A stretch of DNA of 64,000 nt from Strigamia acuminata. Lineage: Eukaryota > Arthropoda > Chilopoda > Geophilomorpha > Linotaeniidae. Made by a program: the position numbers and the translations under genes. The DNA lies in the NCBI GenBank assembly GCA_949358305.1, contig OX442314.1, positions 12,207,060-12,271,059 of the forward strand. The letters are read 5' to 3'. Under the pieces are notes generated by a model. It made no database searches. It was not told where the DNA came from and was given only the letters and a program-made list of their open reading frames with translations. This document shows, piece after piece, positions 22,039-30,721 of this stretch. Numbering within the stretch: the stretch's first letter is position 1; each line of letters begins with the position of its first letter.

Positions 22039-22182
22039 TCCAGAAAGCTGAAATGATAGAATGGTATAAATTGTACACATATAATGAATGATTTCGTATG
22101 TTTGTAGTTGTACAGTACCTCAAACGTACTGGATCCATATGGCGGTTAAAAGTGTAAGGTAGGTTGTTTAATCATTCACTTG

Positions 22183-23003
22183 TGTGGTGACCCAGTTGGA
22201 TAAGTGTCCCCCCAGGGCGGATACTTGTCCTATGAGTCACTATGATTAAAGAGTCGTTCCCCCCCGAGTTGGCTCCACCTCCCCATGGCAGGTGTGTGCC
22301 CCGAGGGGGAGGAAGCGGCTGGTGGTCAGCCCCCATTGGTTGATCGCCGGCCCTTCACCCCACTGCATAAAAGGCTGTGTTTCCCGCCTAAAGACAGAAC
22401 TTACACAAACGACACCAAGAACACAGCAACTACCTCACCGTCAGGCCAACTTCAACTACAAGTTAGGATTGATCGAGGATCGCTGAGTAAAGTGCAAACT
22501 GTAACTCTCACGAAGTCACTTGCGAGCTATTCCTGCGAAAGCACGAGAATAGCCCTTGTGAAATCACCCAGAATAATCGCCCAGACGATTATTCGCCGAA
22601 GTAAGTGTCCGAGTGCTTTGTAGGGAACCCCAAAGTTCCTAGACGAGGCCTCTGCGACGCTAAACCAAAACCTAGACAACAGGCACGGATAGAAGACTCG
22701 AAAGAGCATTCCACCGCGTCCGTGAAGACGAATCCGTGACGAATTAACGACAACTCGAGACGCCGCCTTTGTTCCGCCGACCACGCGGAATCGACGACGC
22801 CATCTTGAGAAATCCTTTGTTCGACGCTGACCACGTCGACTCTAGAATTATTACTGAGTGTATTTTAAAGGCATAAAGCCTGGTGAATAAATTACCTGTT
22901 TATTTACATACATTTAGTATTCATTTGGGTATTTGCATAATTGATCACAGGTAAAGTATTACACGTTAGCGCTATTTAAACCTATACAGAGTAGGACGCG
23001 ACA
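22183..23003 (+). repeat. Gypsy 5' LTR
   Basis: 821 bp, beginning TGTGGTGACC and ending GACGCGACA. It has a TATA-like CATAAAAG at about 22,376 and an AATAAA at 22,886-22,891. The single difference seen from the 3' LTR is at about 22,855 (ttactgagtg against ttactcagtg). Confidence 0.95.
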
Positions 23004-23005
23004 CG

Positions 23006-23023
23006 TGGGGGCCTGTCCGGGAT
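23006..23023 (+). promoter_or_regulatory. Gypsy primer-binding site, tRNA-Pro-like
   Basis: TGGGGGCCTGTCCGGGAT starts two bases after the LTR. It matches the 3' end of tRNA-Pro (complement TGGGGGCTCGTCCGGGAT) at 16 of 18 positions. The tRNA assignment follows from known tRNA-Pro-primed retroelements; a variant tRNA in this species could match better. Confidence 0.7.
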
Positions 23024-23097
23024 TTAGAAATAAATCTCAAATCTGAACTTGTGATCTCTCAATAAGATAACCCAAACCGTAGAATTACCGAAAGAAA

Positions 23098-26000
23098 ATG
23101 TCAGACAAAGATGAGCAATCCACGTCTGACACCGAGCAGAGAATGCCCGAGAAGGGAAAAAGGACCTCCGACTACCACCTAAGGTCGGATGGTCCCGTCC
23201 CTGAAATGTCCGCAAAGGCGAAAGCCCGAGCGAATAAAAGGAGAGCGAAGGCGCAGAAAGAGGAGCAAGCTGCATCGCTCGCGGCCCTAGACGGGCCAGA
23301 GCGAGAGCGGGTTCCCTTGAATATGCAACCCTTCGAAGATACCGATCCGGAAGCCATAGAAAATCGAGAAGAAATTCGCGAGGTATCACCAGGACGAGTA
23401 TCGATATTGATGACCGAGGAGACGGATGAAGCTCCGAAAAGAACGGTCACGATCGGCACAGACCCATCGCCACCAACGGCTCAGACGTCCGTAAAACAAA
23501 CCCCACGGAAAAACGACGGCGGGACCCCGATAACCCCCCGAGTTACGGCGAGTCCTGCAGTTGTTTCCTTCGAAGTATCTCACCTAATTCGGTTGACGCA
23601 GCAAGCTGCCCAGCTAAAAGCGATGATAGACATTCCAGTAGGAACGTCAGTCTGGGAATCGATTACCCTACTCACTGACGCTATCTGTGCGGCACAAGCC
23701 CCGACGCCGGTCGCAAGACCAGCAGCGGAGACGCCCATGCCCCAGGTAACGCCCAGTGACACCGGAGGTTTCGCGCCAGACCCCAACCGAACACTTCACG
23801 AATCCAGAGAGAAGGCCCGCGAGGAAGCCAGACAAGAAGCGACTAGTCGCCAACGAAGGCTGAGCGCAGAGCGGCGAGAACTCTGGAAGGAAGAGGAAGA
23901 AAGGGAGCAACGCGAGAGAAGAACCACCGAGAGAACAGAGAAACTGGTCCAAAAAATGAGGGAAGAACGAGAAGCTAAAATTCGAAAAGAATGGAACGCA
24001 ACAGTAGAAGGGCGACATCGAGAAGCTCAAGAGTACGAGGACCAATTTCAAGCGCTAATAGCTCAAAGAAAAACAGAAAAACTACAAATGTTGCGAAAAG
24101 AGGCCATTCTACAACATCAGAAATGGGAAGAACAACATCGCGAGAGGTTGAGAGAAGAGGAAGCCAGAAAAGGAAAAGAACAGTTTCTGAAAGAGAAAGA
24201 AGAGTGGGATCGAGTCAGATGGACCGAAGAGTACAAAGCGAAGAAACAAGCTATAATAGATGAGCAAAAAAGATGGGAAGCCGAAAACTGGGAGAAGGAG
24301 ACAGAAAAGTTCCAGAAAGAGTACGCACAAGACGTCTCGGACAGGAAGAAAAATGAAGAAAACCTGAAACGGAAACCAGAACCCCCCAGCGGCTCTGATA
24401 CCGACACAGGAGAAGGTGCAACAAAGCCGGCAAAAACGGCGAAAAGGGGGAAATCTCAAAAGAGAGACGAGTCGGTCCCAAAAACAAAGGGCCGTCACCC
24501 CTCAAAAAGATCCGAGACGGGAGCAGCCATCGACGCGTTACTCGAAAAGAAAAACGCAAATAAAAATCGGGAACGCCCCGAAAGCGAGGAAAACAGATGG
24601 CATTCTTTTTACGAGAACAACGACGGAGGGGAGCCGCCGCCATCCGGAGGCTCGAAACAGAAGAAGGCTGGCGGAGAGACCCCACCGAGAGGGCCGAGGT
24701 TTCACCCCCAAGGAGATCCCTCCGAGCCCTCCGATTCGTCGGACGACGACCATCCGAGTCGACCGTCTACAGGGAGGAGTCAAGAAGACAGCGATGGGCA
24801 CCGGTCGAACCGGCCGAATGCTTCAGACCGCTCCTCCCGGAGCTCCAACCCTCGTTCGGAGGAAGGGAACTTTCAGGACTCATCTGGCCGACATTACACG
24901 ATGTCTGAGCTAGGCCGAGCCCTGCTGAACTCTTTCAGAAGAGAAGGAATAGATCTAGGCCATCCAGGCGACGAACATAATCGCGCCGGAGAGAGGGTTA
25001 AGCGCAAATATGGCGTACGAAACGAACCAAGCAGCGAAGCCACGGGTAACATCCGTTGGCAACACTACATACAAACACGATTCGACGGTTCGTGGAAGGC
25101 CGGAGACCGCTTCCTAGACGAAGTAATGCGTATCAAGAAAGCGACAAAAGCCACCGTCGCCGACATGCTAACCCACGGTCTAGTGGAGCTAACCACGGGG
25201 TCAGCTCGAGAATGGTATCAGGGACTGAAAAACCCAACCTGGGACGATTTTCTCGTCCGTTTCGATCTCCGATACGGCGAGACTCCAGACGAGATCAGTA
25301 ACAAATTACGTGGTCTACGGCAAGCCCCAGGAGAAACATTAGCCGACTACGACGCCCGAGCGAAACTCCTGTTTGCAAGAGCGCCGTACGAAATAAACCC
25401 CGCTGGTTTTACGATGATCTTTTACGGAGGATTATCGGCCCACTCGCAAAGAATTCTGCTAGACATGCGTGCACCTCGCACTGGCGATTACCAAGATGTC
25501 AGTAACTATCTTCTAACAAACACGTTAGAAATAGAACAGCGGTATTACGCCACTCTGCCCCCGGAGGAAGCTGACGCACACGAGAAACGGTTGCAGACGA
25601 GTGCCGAACGTCACAAGACCTCAGAAAAATTAATGAGGCCAAGTGAATATTTGAGCGGCATAATGAGTCTCACCGAAGCATCCTTCGGACGAATGCTGAC
25701 GCCTAAAGCAGGCAGTATTCTTCCAGCCAACCCGATAGCTGCCCCAAAGAAAGCACCGGCAGCAACGGCGATGCAGGTGACCTCGACGGACTCCACCCAG
25801 ATGGAGAAAGTCGAAGAGACAACACCTCTCGCCACGGCTAAAGAAGAGGAGCCAGCATCAAGCGACGAGGAAGCCCTAAATGAGCACCTCGAAAACTTGT
25901 CGACGGGATGCGACGATCAAGGTCCCTATTTGCACCATGCACACCGGGCCTTAGCAATCGCACAATTCAGAGCACACGTGCAGGCAACAAAAGCGAGAGG

Positions 26001-26238
26001 GGCATTGGGAGGAAAAAGACGATTCCCGACGCCCTTCGTCCCGAAAAAACCGGGATTCACTCCCACAGGGGATAAAAGTAACATCAAATGTTACAGCTGC
26101 GGAGAATACGGTCACTACTCCGACAAATGCGAAAAAACCGTCAAAGAAAAAGGCATCATGCAAACCTTGATGAAAATGATGATGGAGTTAAATACTAATC
26201 TAGCAAAAAACTCCCAAGCGCAGGCGTCGCCGAAATAA
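23098..26238 (+). CDS. gag: Gypsy Gag polyprotein
   Basis: 1,046 residues from an ATG 95 nt after the LTR. The N-terminal 230 residues are charged and Pro-rich. Residues about 230-430 are a long Arg/Glu/Lys-rich stretch that should form a coiled coil. Residues about 640-860 contain the capsid-like region (WYQGLKNPTWDDFLVRFDLR near 700). One zinc knuckle, CYSCGEYGHYSDKC (C-x2-C-x4-H-x4-C), lies at 998-1011. Gag assembles the particle and binds the RNA genome. The frame is open throughout. It ends 28 nt downstream of a -1 frameshift heptamer that leads into pol. It is unusually long for Gag because of the coiled-coil insertion. Confidence 0.92.
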   Translation: MSDKDEQSTSDTEQRMPEKGKRTSDYHLRSDGPVPEMSAKAKARANKRRAKAQKEEQAASLAALDGPERERVPLNMQPFEDTDPEAIENREEIREVSPGRVSILMTEETDEAPKRTVTIGTDPSPPTAQTSVKQTPRKNDGGTPITPRVTASPAVVSFEVSHLIRLTQQAAQLKAMIDIPVGTSVWESITLLTDAICAAQAPTPVARPAAETPMPQVTPSDTGGFAPDPNRTLHESREKAREEARQEATSRQRRLSAERRELWKEEEEREQRERRTTERTEKLVQKMREEREAKIRKEWNATVEGRHREAQEYEDQFQALIAQRKTEKLQMLRKEAILQHQKWEEQHRERLREEEARKGKEQFLKEKEEWDRVRWTEEYKAKKQAIIDEQKRWEAENWEKETEKFQKEYAQDVSDRKKNEENLKRKPEPPSGSDTDTGEGATKPAKTAKRGKSQKRDESVPKTKGRHPSKRSETGAAIDALLEKKNANKNRERPESEENRWHSFYENNDGGEPPPSGGSKQKKAGGETPPRGPRFHPQGDPSEPSDSSDDDHPSRPSTGRSQEDSDGHRSNRPNASDRSSRSSNPRSEEGNFQDSSGRHYTMSELGRALLNSFRREGIDLGHPGDEHNRAGERVKRKYGVRNEPSSEATGNIRWQHYIQTRFDGSWKAGDRFLDEVMRIKKATKATVADMLTHGLVELTTGSAREWYQGLKNPTWDDFLVRFDLRYGETPDEISNKLRGLRQAPGETLADYDARAKLLFARAPYEINPAGFTMIFYGGLSAHSQRILLDMRAPRTGDYQDVSNYLLTNTLEIEQRYYATLPPEEADAHEKRLQTSAERHKTSEKLMRPSEYLSGIMSLTEASFGRMLTPKAGSILPANPIAAPKKAPAATAMQVTSTDSTQMEKVEETTPLATAKEEEPASSDEEALNEHLENLSTGCDDQGPYLHHAHRALAIAQFRAHVQATKARGALGGKRRFPTPFVPKKPGFTPTGDKSNIKCYSCGEYGHYSDKCEKTVKEKGIMQTLMKMMMELNTNLAKNSQAQASPK
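26205..26211 (+). promoter_or_regulatory. Predicted -1 ribosomal frameshift site between gag and pol
   Basis: AAAAAAC at 26,205-26,211 is read in the gag frame as ..A AAA AAC, the canonical X XXY YYZ heptamer. After a -1 slip, the pol frame is open from 26,211 with no stop and runs into the protease. The gag stop is at 26,236-26,238. No downstream pseudoknot was modelled. Confidence 0.75.
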
Positions 26239-29200
26239 ATTCAGCTTCGTCTGCGCCAGCCGCGGAAATTAAAAAGAAGAAATATCACACTGGACCCGCA
26301 GGTCATGCCTTGGCAGAAGCACAGATCAAAGATCGCATGCAGACCATTCCGAAGAAGGAAGAAACAGTGACGCTGACAAGTATGCAAGTGAGAACGAAGC
26401 CGGAGGTCGACATAGATTGGACGGACCTCCCGTTCAATCTGGAGGTTGAGCCCCAAACATTACGCGTTTTTCACTGCAATGTCACGAAAACACATTGCGA
26501 AACTCTGTGTATGCTGCCAGTGGAGATCGAAAACCAAAAATTGTTCGGTCTGCTGGATTCAGGAGCAGATCGTTCATTCATATCCGAAGATATAGTAAAG
26601 GACTTGGATATTGAAAAAAAGGTGGCACAAGTGAACGCGAACGTAGAATTGCTCACCGCCAACGGCTACGTCAAGCCGAGGGGCGTAGTTCGCATCATGA
26701 TCGACTGGAAAGGGGGGAACCTGTCCCACCCCTTCATAGTCTTGCCATCCCACGACAAAGTATTCCTCTTAGGGATGGATATCATGGCAAAACTGAAAAT
26801 TCAGCCAAACCCGATAACCCGTTCATGGAACTGGATAAGTCCCGAGGGAGAACGGCCAGTCCCCGTAGTTCCCCAAAAATTACTGGACGAAGCCAAGGAC
26901 AAAGAGGAATACGGAAGAGGATTGCGAAAATTCGTCCAAGATTACGATTTCGCAGCCTTCACTCTGGAATTACAGAGGAGTAACGTCGTGGACACACTGG
27001 TCGAGGAGGCAGCACTGCGTGTTGACGAGGCATCGCTACTAAGGCGAGTGCTTCGAAAACATGAAAGAATTCTGACCAAGACACCTGGTCGAACGACGGA
27101 AGCAACCCACGAAATAGTCTTAACCACAGACAAGCCGATTCGAGTGCCTTACAAGGGGATGAACCCCCAGAAAAGAGACATTGTGACGCAGATGTGCCAA
27201 GACATGCTCGACAAGGGCATAGTAACTCAAGCGCTGGGCGAATACGCGATGCGGATCGTCCTGGTAATGCGTCCAGGCTCGGAACCTCGACTATGCATTG
27301 ATTATCGCCCCCTGAATGCGATAACAGTTATAGACCCGATTCAGATGCCGTCTATAGACTCGATCCTCCGGGAACTGAGCCCGTTCAAGTGGGTAACCAC
27401 GATGGATCTGTCAAAGGGGTATTGGCAAGTGGAGCTAAAACCCGAAGACAAACTAAAAACGGCTTTCTACTCCCCGATAGGAAGATTAATGTTCAACGTG
27501 ATGCCGTTCGGGCTTGTAAACGCCCCGAGCACGTTCCAGAAATTGATCGAAAGCGTGTTGGGAGATATGCTTCACGACTTCGTGTGGGCGTATCTCGACG
27601 ACATAATAATAACGTCGGACACATTCGAAGAGCATATAGACCACATCGACAGAGTGGTCTCTCGCCTAGCCAAGGCGGGACTCCACATCCATCCAGGGAA
27701 GAGCAAGTTTTGCAGAAAAGAGCTTGCCTTCCTAGGATATCGAATAGGAGTCGAGGGAATCGCGATTGACCCCGAAAAGGTCAAAGCAATAAACGGATTC
27801 CCCGCCCCCGAAGATATAAAAGGTGTCCAAAGATTCATGGGCATGGTCAATTTCTTCGGCCGACTACTCTCTGGTCTGGCTGAGGTGGCCGCGCCTATAA
27901 CGGATCTCTTACGAACGGATAAAGAGTTTGAGTGGACGGTCCAGTGCGAGGCCGCATTTAGCACTATCAAGCAAATGCTGGCTGACGTCGAAAAGATGCC
28001 ATTGCCGGACCTAAACCGACCGTTCGTGTTGCACACCGACGCGAGTAAAATCGGACTGGGTGCAGCCCTTCTGCAGACCCACGTGTACAACGGAATCTCG
28101 CAAGAAGTACCCTGTATGTTTATAAGCAGGAAAATACAGGGCGCGGAGAAAAATTACACGGCAACGGAACTAGAATGCCTAGCCGTAATTTGGGCAGTTC
28201 GAAAATTTCGCGACTATCTGGAGTACACGAACTTCGAGGTTCAGACAGATCACCAGGCACTAAGCTGGTTGATGAAGCTCAAGGAACCTTCCGGCCGACT
28301 CGCAAGATGGCAACTGGAGTTAATGGCGTGCGATATAACAATTACGTACCGCCCCGGGAAGTACAATCATGTGGCCGACGCCCTCTCAAGAGCCCCAGCC
28401 TCTGACCCCCAGGGACCAGACGACGACGGCGAGGACGACACCCACCTCTTGTACTGCCCAACTCCACGCAGAATATGGCGCTTACGAAAAGCAAACGAAC
28501 TGCCGGTGATGGAGCCCGAAGATAGAACGTTTTGTGGTTTTTGGACTCGAACGTACCAGCCAGCTGGGACGAGCGATTCAACGTCCGCAATTCAACCTCC
28601 GCCCCCCGGAGAAACCCACAAAACACTACTACGCGCCTTCACAGCAAAAATTGAAGAAAAAACGCAATATGCTCCACCCACGAGACGTGAGTTCGTCGAA
28701 CACCAGGCAGCAGACACAAAATGTCAAATTATAACGCAATATTTGCTGAACGGCGAATTTCCGGAAGGGATGACAAACCCACACCGCCGGAAACAGTTCG
28801 TCAAAGAAGCAACAAGCTACCTCATAGATGATGAACTCCTGGTAAAATACCACCCGACATTTCAAGATGACCTCAGTGGAGCGGGAAACTCGGTGAAAGT
28901 GGTCGTACCGGCATCACTGCACAACCGACTGTTGTGGCTGATGCACGGACACCCACTCGCCAGCCATTCCGGCATAGCGAGAACCCTTTATCGAGTAAAG
29001 CAACTTTTCTTCTGGCCGGGCGCGCGGCAAAAGATAACGAAATTTATCCGACACTGCCCCCGGTGCCAAGCATGCAGACCGCGAGATAAAGTAGCCAGAA
29101 ACGCCATGTCTCTCGGACCCTACGCACCGTTTGACTGCTTAAGCATAGACTTGATGGGCCCCAAGCCCACAACGGGAAACAAGAACATGTATATTCTCGT

Positions 29201-30341
29201 AATTATGGACGTGGCCACCCGATGGCCGGAGCTGTACGCCCTCGCGAAGCCCTCGGCTGAAAACATAGTCGAGTGCCTTTACGACGTGGCAATGCGATTT
29301 GGGTTTCCCAGAAAACTCATTTCGGATAACGGCCCCCAATTCCGATCAAGAATATATAAGGACTTCTGTAGGAAATTTAAAATGGATGCATCGAACACCT
29401 CCACATATAATCCTCAGACAAACCCAGTCGAGAGATTAAATAAAGATATAAAATATGCGCTGACAGTATTCACCGACATTCACAATCGATGGGACGAATA
29501 CCTGCGAGAAATCGCTTTCAGCATTCGCTCAACCGTGTCACGAACACGCGAATTCTCACCGGCGTACCTCAACTTCGCCCGCGAATTAAGGATGCCATGG
29601 GACCCACGCGTTGCCGAAGCTGTTAACGTATTAGACCCGTCGAGCCCACATGAGTACGTGTGCCGGTTGGAACAGACTATATCCGACACGTACCAGCATA
29701 TGATGGCGCATATTTTCAACATGAGAGAGAGAATCGCAGATAAAGAAGGCGATCTCGCTTTCGCGAACTTTAAAGTGAATGATCTAGTGTGGAAGGAGGC
29801 ACACACGTTGTCCAATGCAGCGAGGGGCATCGCCGCCGGTTTAGCCGACAAGAGGGACGGTCCCTACGTAATTGTGGCCGAACACGGAGGCAACGCATAC
29901 CAACTACGCCGCCTAGAGGACAACAAAAATTTTCAGTCGATACATGGCCGAGATTTAAGGCCATATCTGCCAGAATTTCCACAGGAAATTTGGCTGGAAG
30001 GTCAGACACACAGCGGCCAAGGGGGCACCGTGGTCGACACGTTCCAAAAAACAAATGAAGCTGAAAATATAGCGGAGAACGAGGATGAATTCTTCGACGC
30101 CGAATCCCCAGCCGACGAGGCTCCAGCTCAGCCGGAGCAAGCAATTTCGGAGAGGGAGGAAGCAGAAGAATGTACTTCTGAAATGGAAAATAAAAAAATT
30201 AATAATGAGAAAAATGCCAACACATCGGAGATGAACGAGCAAGTAGAGTCACGATCTACGAGCACGTCGAAAATCAACCTTCGACCACGACGAAGCAATA
30301 ATCCGTTCATTCGGGACGGCAAAGTCGTGGGGAAGAACTAA
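26211..30341 (+). CDS. pol: Gypsy Pol polyprotein (protease, RT, RNase H, integrase)
   Basis: Open from the gag overlap to a stop at 30,341. Residues are counted from position 26,310, where the next non-frameshift start-like codon (TTG) falls; there is no ATG at the head, so expression as Gag-Pol is likely. Protease DSGAD is at 83-87. The RT box YLDD is at about 428-431. RNase H TDASK begins near residue 576. The integrase zinc finger starts near 880 (HPLASHSGIARTLYRVKQ, then CPRCQAC). The catalytic triad is D947 (SIDLMGP), D1006 (SDNGPQF) and E1041 (NPVERLN). No chromodomain was seen. The C-terminus is acidic then basic. All catalytic residues are present, so the enzyme set looks functional. 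Confidence 0.93.
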   Translation, partial: LPSAGVAEINSASSAPAAEIKKKKYHTGPAGHALAEAQIKDRMQTIPKKEETVTLTSMQVRTKPEVDIDWTDLPFNLEVEPQTLRVFHCNVTKTHCETLCMLPVEIENQKLFGLLDSGADRSFISEDIVKDLDIEKKVAQVNANVELLTANGYVKPRGVVRIMIDWKGGNLSHPFIVLPSHDKVFLLGMDIMAKLKIQPNPITRSWNWISPEGERPVPVVPQKLLDEAKDKEEYGRGLRKFVQDYDFAAFTLELQRSNVVDTLVEEAALRVDEASLLRRVLRKHERILTKTPGRTTEATHEIVLTTDKPIRVPYKGMNPQKRDIVTQMCQDMLDKGIVTQALGEYAMRIVLVMRPGSEPRLCIDYRPLNAITVIDPIQMPSIDSILRELSPFKWVTTMDLSKGYWQVELKPEDKLKTAFYSPIGRLMFNVMPFGLVNAPSTFQKLIESVLGDMLHDFVWAYLDDIIITSDTFEEHIDHIDRVVSRLAKAGLHIHPGKSKFCRKELAFLGYRIGVEGIAIDPEKVKAINGFPAPEDIKGVQRFMGMVNFFGRLLSGLAEVAAPITDLLRTDKEFEWTVQCEAAFSTIKQMLADVEKMPLPDLNRPFVLHTDASKIGLGAALLQTHVYNGISQEVPCMFISRKIQGAEKNYTATELECLAVIWAVRKFRDYLEYTNFEVQTDHQALSWLMKLKEPSGRLARWQLELMACDITITYRPGKYNHVADALSRAPASDPQGPDDDGEDDTHLLYCPTPRRIWRLRKANELPVMEPEDRTFCGFWTRTYQPAGTSDSTSAIQPPPPGETHKTLLRAFTAKIEEKTQYAPPTRREFVEHQAADTKCQIITQYLLNGEFPEGMTNPHRRKQFVKEATSYLIDDELLVKYHPTFQDDLSGAGNSVKVVVPASLHNRLLWLMHGHPLASHSGIARTLYRVKQLFFWPGARQKITKFIRHCPRCQACRPRDKVARNAMSLGPYAPFDCLSIDLMGPKPTTGNKNMYILVIMDVATRWPELYALAKPSAENIVECLYDVAMRFGFPRKLISDNGPQFRSRIYKDFCRKFKMDASNTSTYNPQTNPVERLNKDIKYALTVFTDIHNRWDEYLREIAFSIRSTVSRTREFSPAYLNFARELRMPWDPRVAEAVNVLDPSSPHEYVCRLEQTISDTYQHMMAHIFNMRERIADKEGDLAFANFKVNDLVWKEAHTLSNAARGIAAGLADKRDGPYVIVAEHGGNAYQLRRLEDNKNFQSIHGRDLRPYLPEFPQEIWLEGQTHSGQGGTVVDTFQKTNEAENIAENEDEFFDAESPADEAPAQPEQAISEREEAEECTSEMENKKINNEKNANTSEMNEQVESRSTSTSKINLRPRRSNNPFIRDGKVVGKN

Positions 30342-30721
30342 AAATAAAAGAAAATGTGATAACATGGAGCGGAGGCCTTGTAAAATAAAAAGATTTACTT
30401 ACGAGAGCTGCTGCACATGTTGAAACGCGAAAATTTGGCTAAGTCCAAACTTCGCAACGAATTGTCGCAGTCACCACTAACAGACGAGAAGTTATGACGT
30501 ATCGGGCGACCACGTGACAATGAAACCACGCGGTCGACCCCGTAGCGTCATTGCCAGCACGGCGGATCTCGCAAAATACGAGACGCGTTCGAGACCCACA
30601 ATTCTCAGCGTCGATAGGCCCAGTTTCCGACTGTTTTTAACACGACGAGACGTGTTTTTGCTTCTCCCCCAAAGAGAAAGACAAAGACCTCTCAAACAAA
30701 ACTTCATTTTCCTAAATTGAA
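30342..30721 (+). other. Gypsy spacer between pol and the third ORF
   Basis: 380 nt without a convincing gene. The ORF at 30,514-30,720 has no recognised domain and is probably chance. It could hold a splice acceptor or promoter for the third-ORF transcript; none was proven. Confidence 0.4.

Noticed and set aside
22285-22834. ORFs within the LTRs of the Gypsy element
   Set aside because: They are identical in both LTRs, lie over promoter and polyadenylation signals, and have no recognisable domain.
30514-30720. 68-residue ORF between Gypsy pol and the third ORF
   Set aside because: Short, Arg-rich, no domain; it ends just before the ATG exon and is more likely leader sequence.
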